Source of the DNA: CAZZEX01 sp964653285
Lineage (GTDB): Bacteria > Chloroflexota > Anaerolineae > B4-G1
Assembly: GCA_964653285.1 (NCBI GenBank)
Contig: CAZZEX010000132.1
Span: 1-11,577 of the forward strand
Reading direction: 5' to 3'
Length of the DNA stretch: 11,577 bases
Position numbers and translations under genes: made by a program. The notes under the pieces were generated by a model, which was given only the letters and a program-made list of their open reading frames with translations, did no database searches and was not told the origin of the DNA. Below, piece after piece: positions 6,382 through 11,577 of this stretch (positions are counted from its first letter, which is position 1; the number at the start of each line of letters is the position of its first letter).

Positions 6382-7638
6382 ATGGCTGACTACTACACCT
6401 TCCGCAAGTTCACCGTCGAGGCTCATGGCCACGAGGTCGCCATCGTCGGCAAACCGGGCGTCTGGTCGTGGGACCGGCTCAATCCGGGCACGGCGGCGCT
6501 GCTGGAGGTGGCCGGAATCGAGCCAGGGGACGGTGTGCTCGACCTGGGCTGCGGGACGGGCATCATTGGCGCGGTCGCGAGCACTCTGGCCCCACGGGGC
6601 CACGTTACGCTGGTGGATTGCAACGTGGCCGCGGTGGCCTGCGCCGAGCGAACGCTGGCCGCCAACGGCGTCGCCAACGCTGAGGTGCGGTTGGCCGACG
6701 GCGTAGCCGGGCTGCCCCCCGCCTCGTTCGACCTGGTGCTGAGCCACCTCCCGCGCGGCCGGGCCGTGCAGGAGGAACTGATCCGTGGCGTGGCCTGGGT
6801 GCTCCGGCCGGGCGGTCGCTTCTACTTCGTCGCCAGCAAGCGGGCCGGGATTAAGGGAGCCATTGCCTATACTCGCGAACTGTTCGGACAATGCGGCGTG
6901 GTGCGGCAGAAGAAGGGCTACCACGTCGCTTTTACTGTCAAAACGGCGGTCGGACCGACGGCCAGACCGGATGGGCTGCAACTATCCCCGCCCGCAGACG
7001 GCTACGCCACCCGCACTATCACTCTGGACGGCGTCGAGACGACGCTGGTCAGCAAGGCGGGAGTCTTCGCCTGGGACCGGCTGGACGATGGCACAGCGGC
7101 GCTGGTGGGCGCGATGGAGATTGGTGCCCGTGACCACGTGCTCGACCTGGGGTGTGGAACGGGGTTGGCCGGGCTGGCGGCTGCCCGCCGTGCCGTTCAT
7201 CCCCCCTCTCCTTGTAGGGGAGGGGCCGGGGGAGGGGTTGGCCAGGTCGTGCTCGTGGACGCCGATGTGCGCGCCGTCGAATCGGCCCGCCTCACGCTGG
7301 AGGCAAACGGGATCGCCAACGCTGAGGTGCTGCTCTCCGACTGCGGTTCCGCCGTCCTTTCGGCAGGCTCAAGGCGGCGCTTCGATCGCCGCTTCGACGC
7401 GGTCATCACCAACCCGCCCTTCCACCAGGGCGTGGGCGTGGACTACGAGGTGGCCTGCCAGTTCGTGCGCGATGCGGCGCGGGTGCTTCGTCGTGGCGGA
7501 CGGCTCTTTCTCGTCGCCAACCGCTTTCTGCGCTACAACAACATCATTCACGAGACCTTCGGCAACGTCGCTATCGTCTACGCCGACAGTCGCTACCACG
7601 TCCTGACCGCGGTGGCGCAGAAATCCAGTTCGGGGTAG
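6382..7638 (+). CDS. Tandem RsmC/RlmG-like SAM-dependent methyltransferase
   Basis: A 418-residue protein made of two related methyltransferase halves, the architecture of RsmC and RlmG, which methylate N2 of guanine in 16S or 23S rRNA. Half one (1-200) has VWSWDRLNPGTAALLE and SAM motif DLGCGTG 54-60 but LSHLPRG where the catalytic motif should be. Half two (205-418) repeats the pattern with VFAWDRLDDGTAAL, DLGCGTG 255-261 and the catalytic NPPFH 344-348. So half two should be the enzyme and half one a structural or RNA-binding duplicate, although both SAM loops look intact. Oddities: residues about 273-287 (HPPSPCRGGAGGGVG) come from a palindromic repeat, and residues about 326-333 (SAGSRRRF) sit in a second repeat-like insert. 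ATG is 5 bp after the YfhO stop, so translational coupling is likely. The exact rRNA target is not readable. Confidence 0.88.
   Translation: MADYYTFRKFTVEAHGHEVAIVGKPGVWSWDRLNPGTAALLEVAGIEPGDGVLDLGCGTGIIGAVASTLAPRGHVTLVDCNVAAVACAERTLAANGVANAEVRLADGVAGLPPASFDLVLSHLPRGRAVQEELIRGVAWVLRPGGRFYFVASKRAGIKGAIAYTRELFGQCGVVRQKKGYHVAFTVKTAVGPTARPDGLQLSPPADGYATRTITLDGVETTLVSKAGVFAWDRLDDGTAALVGAMEIGARDHVLDLGCGTGLAGLAAARRAVHPPSPCRGGAGGGVGQVVLVDADVRAVESARLTLEANGIANAEVLLSDCGSAVLSAGSRRRFDRRFDAVITNPPFHQGVGVDYEVACQFVRDAARVLRRGGRLFLVANRFLRYNNIIHETFGNVAIVYADSRYHVLTAVAQKSSSG
7201..7241. repeat. C/G palindromic repeat inserted in frame in the methyltransferase gene
   Basis: cccctctcc and ggggagggg form a 9-bp stem (one T-G pair) around the loop ttgta, followed by gccgggggaggggttgg. 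This is the same build as the palindromes at 13-38 and 463-495 with their GCCGGGGG tail. It lies between the first SAM strand of the second domain and the strand VVLVDADV, adding about 13 residues with no stop and no frameshift. Comparison with the first domain, where the same spot has no such insert, supports an insertion. Confidence 0.7.
7355..7374. repeat. Second repeat-like in-frame insert in the methyltransferase gene
   Basis: cctttcggcaggctcaagg has the look of the common dispersed repeat built on CCTTCGGCAGGCTCAGGG. It encodes part of LSAGSR and is followed by a 12-bp near-duplication (cggcgcttcgat and cgccgcttcgac, 10 of 12 identical) that encodes RRFD twice. The first domain has no counterpart here. 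This could be a short repeat insertion with local duplication, or simply a variable loop. Confidence 0.4.
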
Positions 7639-7666
7639 AATATGGGGCGGGAGGTAGAGAATACCG

Positions 7667-8815
7667 ATGTGGGCAGGACAAGAGCAGAAGCGGGCTGATG
7701 CCTGCGACGTAGTCGTCGTCGGGGCGGGGCTGGGGGGTGCGGCAGTGGCTGCGCGCCTGGCCCGCGAGGGGTTCGACACGGCAGTCCTGGAGGCCCAGAG
7801 CGTGGCAGGGGGTGCGACCGGGCGCAGCGCCGGCATGGTGCTCACCGGCCTGGCCGGCCACTACAACTGGGCCATCTCCGCTTATGGCCGCCAGAAAGCG
7901 CGGGAGGTTTGGGCGCTCACCATCGAGGGGCGAGAGCGGCTGGTCGAGGCCGCTGAGCGGCTGGGGGTGCCGGTCGAGCACACCGGCAGCCTCGCGCTGG
8001 CCGTCGAGGATGTCGAGGCAGATGCACTGGAGGAATCGGCCGCGTTGCTACAAAAGGACGGCTTCGATGTCCAGTTCGGTCCCAGCGATCCCCTGGACCG
8101 TGGTTTCCACGCCGCCCTGCGCTATCCTGACGACGTGATGGTGGACGCCGCCGCGTTGACCCGCGCGCTGCTGACCACGAGCGACGTGACCGTCCACGCA
8201 GGCACCGAGGTCTACAGCGTGGAGCCGGAGAAAAACGGCGTGCGCGTCTGGGCACAGGGCCGCACCGTGCTCTGCAGCGGAGTTGTGCTGGCGATCAACG
8301 GTTACGCCCCGCTGTTTGATTTCTACTTCACCGACAAAGTCGCTCCCACCCGCAGCCTCATTTTTGCCACTGAGCCACTGGACGCGGTGGTGCTGGAACA
8401 GTCCCTCTGCGCCGATTACGGGTACGAGTACTGCCGCCAATTACCCGACCGCCGGCTTTTGCTGGGCGGCTGGCGACATCCACGCTCCCATCTCCGGCCC
8501 TTTCCCCTCGTGGGGGGAAGGAAGACACAGGAGGTCAAACTGGACGATGTGGTGCAGAACGGGCTGGTCCGCTTCGCGTCGTGCTACTTCCCCGAGATAG
8601 ATACGAGCAGCGTCAGCCGCTGGTCAGGAGTGATGGGATTTACCCCCGACGGTCTGCCGCTGGTAGGCCGGCTGCCCGACCTGCCGCAGGTGTACTTCGC
8701 GGTGGGGTTCGGAGGCCGGGGGCTGGCCTGGGCCTTCGTCGTCGCTGAGCGGCTGGTGGAGTTGATGCTTCACGACACCAACCCAGGGGTGCTCTCGGCG
8801 GCGCGGCTAACTTGA
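7667..8815 (+). CDS. DAO-family FAD-dependent oxidoreductase
   Basis: A 382-residue flavoprotein of the D-amino acid oxidase/glycine oxidase family, which oxidises amines or amino acids at C-N bonds and passes electrons to oxygen or another acceptor. The dinucleotide-binding fold is at the N-terminus: DVVVVGAGLGGAAVAARL, with G19, G21 and G24, ending in VLEAQ where E42 should hold the FAD ribose. Then comes ATGRSAGMV, the usual FAD loop. The C-terminal marks MGFTPDGLPLVGR and FAVGFGGRGLAWAF are the second FAD contact. ATG 7667 follows gggaggt at 7649-7655 (11-nt spacing), 28 bp after the methyltransferase stop. No signal peptide. The substrate (glycine, sarcosine, glutamylputrescine or other) cannot be told. 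A small hairpin at 8500-8520 falls in a loop and may be a repeat-derived insert. The gene converges on the homocysteine methyltransferase with only 27 bp between them. Confidence 0.88.
   Translation: MWAGQEQKRADACDVVVVGAGLGGAAVAARLAREGFDTAVLEAQSVAGGATGRSAGMVLTGLAGHYNWAISAYGRQKAREVWALTIEGRERLVEAAERLGVPVEHTGSLALAVEDVEADALEESAALLQKDGFDVQFGPSDPLDRGFHAALRYPDDVMVDAAALTRALLTTSDVTVHAGTEVYSVEPEKNGVRVWAQGRTVLCSGVVLAINGYAPLFDFYFTDKVAPTRSLIFATEPLDAVVLEQSLCADYGYEYCRQLPDRRLLLGGWRHPRSHLRPFPLVGGRKTQEVKLDDVVQNGLVRFASCYFPEIDTSSVSRWSGVMGFTPDGLPLVGRLPDLPQVYFAVGFGGRGLAWAFVVAERLVELMLHDTNPGVLSAARLT
8500..8520. repeat. Small hairpin inside the oxidoreductase gene
   Basis: ctttcccct at 8500-8508 pairs with ggggggaag at 8512-8520 (9 bp, two G-T pairs, loop cgt). 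It encodes PFPLVGGRK (278-286), a stretch that breaks the usual family pattern after LLGGWR. It may be another repeat-derived insert, but this is weaker than the one at 7201. Confidence 0.3.
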
Positions 8816-8842
8816 AGCCTGTAACTCCAAGAATTTCAGGTC

Positions 8843-9715
8843 TCAGGTTACCGCCTCGGCGATGGCGGCGGTGTGCGCCGGGGTCGAACCACAGCAGGAC
8901 CCTACGACCCGTGCCCCCAGCGCGACGAATCTGCGGGCATACTCCGCCATATCCTCCGGCGTGGCATCGTACACCACCTCCTGCCCCACCAGGCGTGGCA
9001 CGCCAGCATTCGGCTTGGCGATAAGTGGGGTCTGGGGCGCGGCCTCGTGCATCTTCGCTACGGCTCCCTCAGTCATCTCCAGCGTCGTCCCGCAGTTGGC
9101 TCCGAGGGCATCCACCCCAAGAGCCAGCAACGTCTCCGTCGCCTGCTCCGGGCGCACCCCCATGTTCGTCCGTCCGTGGCTGTCGAAGGAGAGGGTGGCG
9201 AAGATGGGGATGCCGTACCCGGCCTGCTGTGCTGCCTCAGCGGCAGCCCGCACCTCGTCCAGGTCGGACATGGTCTCGATGTAGAGCACGTCCACCCCGG
9301 CCTCAGCCAACGCTGCGGCCTGCTCGGCGAAGACCTCCACTGCTTGCTCGTAGGTGAGCTGGCCCAGCGGAGCCAGGAACTCCCCCATTGGGCCGATGTC
9401 GCCGGCCACGTAAACCTTGTCACCGACGGCCTCGCGGGCGATCTCGACCGCTCGCCGGTTGACCTCGGCCACGCGCTCCGCCAGCCCGACTTGCTCCAGC
9501 CGCGTCCGCGTCCCGCCAAAGCTGCAGGTCAGGATCAGGTCGGCCCCGGCCTCGACGTAGGCGCGGTGCACATCGCGCACCGCGTCGGGGTTCTCCAGTA
9601 GCCAGCCCTCGGGGGGCATGCCGAGGGGTAACCCCGCCGCCTGCAACATCGTGCCCATCGCGCCATCAGCGACGATGACGCTGTCACTCTTCAGCCTCGA
9701 AAGGATGTCCTCCAT
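8843..9715 (-). CDS. Homocysteine S-methyltransferase (MetH N-terminal-type, stand-alone)
   Basis: A 290-residue zinc enzyme that moves a methyl group to homocysteine to make methionine. It corresponds to the first module of B12-dependent methionine synthase, or to betaine-homocysteine methyltransferase. Visible marks are VADGAMGTMLQ near the start, TCSFGGTRTRL, AGDIGPMGE, YIETMSDLDE, GANCGTT with zinc ligand C208, and GSCCGSTPAH with C274 and C275. All three zinc cysteines are present and length is typical for the single domain. ATG 9715 is chosen over a GTG at 9718 because ggggag (9721-9726) is 5 nt away. The start lies inside the end of the corrinoid gene (32-bp overlap), so the two are translationally coupled. 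The corrinoid partner suggests methyl-cobalamin as direct donor rather than S-methylmethionine or betaine. Confidence 0.92.
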   Translation of the reverse strand: MEDILSRLKSDSVIVADGAMGTMLQAAGLPLGMPPEGWLLENPDAVRDVHRAYVEAGADLILTCSFGGTRTRLEQVGLAERVAEVNRRAVEIAREAVGDKVYVAGDIGPMGEFLAPLGQLTYEQAVEVFAEQAAALAEAGVDVLYIETMSDLDEVRAAAEAAQQAGYGIPIFATLSFDSHGRTNMGVRPEQATETLLALGVDALGANCGTTLEMTEGAVAKMHEAAPQTPLIAKPNAGVPRLVGQEVVYDATPEDMAEYARRFVALGARVVGSCCGSTPAHTAAIAEAVT

Positions 9716-10361
9716 CACTACTCCCCAACAGTTGCTTCACCACCCCCACCGCCTCGTTTGCATTCTCGGCGTAAGCGTCCGCGCCGATGGTCTGCGCCCA
9801 TTCGGGGCCGGCCGACGCGCCGCCGATGATGACCTTGACCTGCTCGCGCAGGCCGGCTTCCTTCAGTGCCTCGATGACCGCCTCCTGGTTGCGCATCGTC
9901 GTCGTCAGCAGCGCGGAGAGGCCGACGACGTTCGCGCCTGTCTCCTGAACTTGCTCGACGAACTGGCTGGCGGGCACGTCTACCCCCAGGTCGTGCACCT
10001 GGAAGCCCGCCGCGCTGAGCATCGTCGCCACCAGGCTCTTGCCGATTTCGTGGATGTCCCCCTCGACGGTGCCGATGACGACGGTGCCGGGCACCTGGCG
10101 CTGCTCCTGCCGCGCCATTAGCGCTGGCTCGCACATCTTCATCGCGGCCTTCATCGCCTCGGCGGCCATCACCAAGTCGGGGATGAAATACTCGCCACGC
10201 TCGTACCGGTCGCCGACGACCTGCATTCCGGGGTTCAGCGCTCCCTCGATAACAATCAGCGGCACCACACCCGCCTCCAGCGCCTGCGCTGCCAGTTCCC
10301 GCGCCTGGTCGGGCTCGCCCACGATGACGGCTTGTTGCAGTTGTCTCAGGATTTCACTCAT
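9684..10361 (-). CDS. Corrinoid (B12-binding) methyl-carrier protein, MtbC/MttC-like
   Basis: A 225-residue stand-alone corrinoid protein. Residues 1-85 are the four-helix cap (GEPDQARELAAQALEAG, then GDRYERGEYFIPDLVMAAEAM, about 50-70). Residues 90-212 are the Rossmann-like B12 domain with GDIHEIGKSLV, where H104 is the lower cobalt ligand, SALLTTTM (149-156) and IIGGASAG (178-185). Such proteins carry a methyl group between a substrate-specific methyltransferase and an acceptor enzyme. ATG 10361 is chosen because aaggag (10367-10372) precedes it by 5 nt and the family starts here; a longer frame upstream reads nonsense. The downstream overlapping partner is the homocysteine methyltransferase, so methionine is the likely end product. 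No MttB/MtaB-type donor enzyme or activation protein (RACo-like) is in the window. Confidence 0.92.
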   Translation of the reverse strand: MSEILRQLQQAVIVGEPDQARELAAQALEAGVVPLIVIEGALNPGMQVVGDRYERGEYFIPDLVMAAEAMKAAMKMCEPALMARQEQRQVPGTVVIGTVEGDIHEIGKSLVATMLSAAGFQVHDLGVDVPASQFVEQVQETGANVVGLSALLTTTMRNQEAVIEALKEAGLREQVKVIIGGASAGPEWAQTIGADAYAENANEAVGVVKQLLGSSDGGHPFEAEE

Positions 10362-10397
10362 CCTGGCTCCTTGCTGTTGAATTTTAACTCTTGATGG

Positions 10398-10575
10398 ATT
10401 CATCACCGCCCATACGAGATGTCGGGCGGTCAGCAACAGCGGGTGGGCATTGCCCGGGCTCTGGCCAACAGCCCCCAACTGATCCTGGCCGACGAGCCTA
10501 CGGGCGAGTTGGACAGCGTGACGGCTCGGGAGACCCCCGTTCTCTTCCGGCGCATCGTGAGTGAGCAGGCTACAT
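10398..10575 (+). pseudogene. Fragment of a MacB/LolD-type ABC transporter ATPase
   Basis: An in-frame stretch reads IHHRPYEMSGGQQQRVGIAR, then ALANSPQLILADEPTGELD, then SVTARETPVLFRRIVSEQ. That is the signature motif, Walker B with catalytic Glu and D-loop of a MacB/LolD-type ATPase, about 59 residues out of some 230. Walker A, the N-terminus and the switch His are missing. A TGA lies three codons before the homology starts, and after about 10575 the reading runs into DNA that codes for the DUF1232 protein on the other strand. The ATG at 10419 is the Met of YEMSGGQ, not a real start. Family resemblance is strong and no repeat bounds it that I can see. It is a dead remnant of a lost gene or a recombination scar. 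Confidence 0.75.
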
Positions 10576-10998
10576 CTCCCTTGCTTTTGTCCCCTCCGTC
10601 TCCGGCTTTCTTGCCTCGTACTCTCCCTCGATCACCACGGGCGGTCCACCCTCCTCCTCCACCACGTGCCACTCTTTGATGCGTGCCCCCAGCGCCAGCA
10701 GGTGCTCGCGCACCACGTCCGGCGGGGCTAACTCGATGAAGAGTTTTACCCCGATCAGCAGCACGGCGACGTCGTCCAGTTGGCCCAGGCCCGGCACTAC
10801 AGCAGCGGGGATGAAGTCCACGGGAGAAATTACATACGCCAGCGCCGCCGATGGAACTAACTTCGTCCACAGTGGCACACGCCGGTCCCACAACAGCCGC
10901 CAGGCCAGGCGTGCCTGGCGTGCCATATCCTGAAGCCACGCCAGCAGTGCGCCGGTGTCGTCTGGCTGGATGGGCATTGGGCGTCGATCTTCTTTCAT
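10570..10998 (-). CDS. DUF1232 (YkvA-like) small protein
   Basis: A 142-residue protein with the DUF1232 core: YVISPVDFIP (55-64), then VPGLGQLDDVAVLLIGVKLF (68-87). The SP-x-D-x-x-P and L-D-D marks are intact. The core is hydrophobic and may associate with the membrane; the function of the family is unknown. The N-terminus (1-25) and the acidic, proline-rich C-terminal tail (112-142) are variable extras. ATG 10998 is preferred over an upstream start at 11022 because aaggag lies at 11006-11011 with 7-nt spacing. A good promoter lies upstream (11033-11060). Its 3' end overlaps the ABC ATPase fragment by a few bases. Confidence 0.88.
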   Translation of the reverse strand: MKEDRRPMPIQPDDTGALLAWLQDMARQARLAWRLLWDRRVPLWTKLVPSAALAYVISPVDFIPAAVVPGLGQLDDVAVLLIGVKLFIELAPPDVVREHLLALGARIKEWHVVEEEGGPPVVIEGEYEARKPETEGTKAREM

Positions 10999-11032
10999 CG
11001 TTTTGCTCCTTAGCATAAACACTACACGTCCA

Positions 11033-11060
11033 ATTATAACCCCTTCATCTGAATACGCAA
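11033..11060 (-). promoter_or_regulatory. Sigma-70-type promoter of the DUF1232 gene
   Basis: On the minus strand, TTGCGT (11055-11060) and a perfect TATAAT (11033-11038) are spaced by 16 nt. Transcription would start near 11026, giving a leader of about 28 nt that includes the ribosome binding site. The MITE-like element at 11083 begins 23 bp upstream of the -35 box. Confidence 0.6.
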
Positions 11061-11082
11061 CTTGTGCGAGTTAAGTTGTACA

Positions 11083-11204
11083 CCAGCAATTCTCATTTTG
11101 AGATCCAAACGTAGGGGCAACCCTCGTGGTTGCCCAAATATCTGTTTTCACACCCAGGGCAGGCACAAGGCCCTGCCCCTACGCCCCATAATGAGAATTG
11201 CTGG
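11083..11204. mobile_element. 122-bp MITE-like element with 15-bp terminal inverted repeats and 7-bp target duplication
   Basis: ccagcaattctcatt (11083-11097) is the exact reverse complement of aatgagaattgctgg (11190-11204). TTGTACA flanks it on both sides (11076-11082 and 11205-11211), as expected of a target site duplication. Inside, cgtaggggc (11110-11118) pairs with gcccctacg (11175-11183). Within that are two hairpins: gggcaacc/ggttgccc (11115-11122/11128-11135) and gggcagg/cctgccc (11157-11163/11172-11178). It has no coding capacity, so it would need a transposase in trans. Confidence 0.8.
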
Positions 11205-11241
11205 TTGTACACACCGCGAAATCCTGGAGACCCATGCTCAA

Positions 11242-11485
11242 AGTCCCCGTCCCGGGGACGTCCCATGCAGCGGGTCACAGTTTCGACATAGTAGTGAATT
11301 ATGTGCTTACGTCATCACTGCTCTTGCCGGATTGCCAAATCCGGCGGCAAGGTCTGGATTTGGCAATCCAGACCGAGCAAAAGGGGATCATCCCAACTCT
11401 TTCCCCGCCCAAGCACATAATTTGAGACTATCTGACAGTTTCTAACAGGGTATCCTTGCCCACGACGCCCCCGGGGACGGGGACT
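11242..11485. repeat. Outer inverted repeat (arms of 21 and 22 bp)
   Basis: agtccccgtcccggggacgt starts the left arm (11242-11262) and the reverse complement of 11464-11485 matches it at about 20 of 22 positions with one gap. The left arm is also a local hairpin (gtccccg/cggggac around tcc). The pair encloses the element at 11285-11434 almost centrally, so it looks like an older palindromic repeat split by a later insertion. Confidence 0.5.
11285..11434. mobile_element. 150-bp MITE-like element with 24-nt imperfect ends and 8-bp flanking repeat
   Basis: The inner 12 bp of each end match perfectly (aattatgtgctt at 11297-11308, aagcacataatt at 11411-11422); over 24 nt 18 positions match. ACAGTTTC occurs exactly on both sides (11277-11284 and 11435-11442), consistent with an 8-bp target duplication. 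The centre folds well: tgctc (11319-11323) with gagca (11375-11379), ggtctggatt/aatccagacc (10-bp perfect stem, 11351-11374) and cttgccggatt/aatccggcggcaag with a bulge. There is no coding capacity. Confidence 0.65.
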
Positions 11486-11524
11486 GCGAGCCCGGGAATC
11501 AGTTTGCACGGCTAGACTGAGCAG

Positions 11525-11542
11525 CAGCAATTCCCGTTTTGG
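11525..11542. repeat. Partial relative of the MITE end at 11083
   Basis: cagcaattcccgttttgg matches the left end of the 11083 element (cagcaattctcattttg) at 15 of 17 positions and in the same orientation. The window ends 35 bp further on, so a matching right end could lie outside. The remaining bases from 11443 to 11577 hold no gene that I can see. Confidence 0.35.
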
Positions 11543-11577
11543 CTTCTGATTTGAAATCTGCGAGCATTTCCGTATAC

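Noticed and set aside
8816..8842. Terminator between the convergent oxidoreductase and homocysteine methyltransferase genes
   Set aside because: Only 27 bp with no stem-loop and no T-run visible.
9618..10121. Plus-strand frame of 167 codons opposite the corrinoid gene
   Set aside because: Shadow frame; the minus strand carries the DIHEIG corrinoid motif.
10371..10410. Possible promoter before the corrinoid gene (TAAAAT-like box at 10381-10387 on the minus strand)
   Set aside because: No convincing -35 box at the right distance.
10430..10939. 169-codon minus-strand frame over the ABC fragment and DUF1232
   Set aside because: Arginine/glycine-rich shadow of the DUF1232 gene in another frame.
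11115..11178. Repeated hairpins that might be a short CRISPR array or tRNA
   Set aside because: No regular spacing or spacers, no tRNA arms; they are internal hairpins of the MITE-like element.
11062..11445. 127-codon plus-strand frame across the MITE area
   Set aside because: Runs through inverted repeats with no motif or ribosome binding site; the region is better explained by mobile elements.

Overview
The window reads as bacterial chromosomal DNA of high G+C content. It is dense with short palindromic repeats, and the gene order is ordinary housekeeping-like. Repeat style and protein flavour (an ABC exporter opening MAFILSGLDTESYD, an ATP-cone nucleoside kinase, a DUF559 gene between C/G-rich palindromes) suggest a Chloroflexota (Anaerolineae-type) genome. 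That assignment is an inference from recalled protein style, not from a marker gene. No rRNA, tRNA, CRISPR array or complete insertion sequence was seen.

Layout. 1-500: a DUF559 endonuclease-like gene framed by two identical 31-bp palindromes. 512-2336: an ABC exporter half-transporter starting at a TTG right after the second palindrome. 2318-2745: a gene-poor stretch holding four CACTG-type repeat arms, a gene remnant on the minus strand (possibly a PIN-type toxin tail) and a 70-bp element with 11-bp inverted ends. 2796-8815: four closely spaced plus-strand genes, namely an ATP-cone/uridine-kinase-like kinase, a YfhO-type multi-spanning membrane protein, a tandem RsmC-like methyltransferase and a DAO-family FAD oxidoreductase. 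8843-10361: two overlapping minus-strand genes for a corrinoid protein and a homocysteine S-methyltransferase. 10398-10575: an orphan fragment of a MacB/LolD-type ABC ATPase. 10570-10998: a DUF1232 (YkvA-like) gene on the minus strand with a good promoter at 11033-11060. 11083-11577: no gene, but at least two MITE-like elements with flanking direct repeats, one nested in an older inverted repeat.

How the genes work together. The clearest functional unit is the corrinoid protein plus homocysteine methyltransferase, which together resemble a split B12-dependent methyl transfer module making methionine; the methyl-donor-specific methyltransferase is not in the window. The four-gene plus-strand run is probably cotranscribed (gaps 26, 5 and 28 bp), but its members do not form a pathway I recognise. 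The most striking pattern is repeat activity. Palindromic repeats lie between genes and also inside genes in frame: the second methyltransferase domain carries a C/G-rich palindrome of the same general type as those around the DUF559 gene, and a second repeat-like insert just before its catalytic NPPFH motif.
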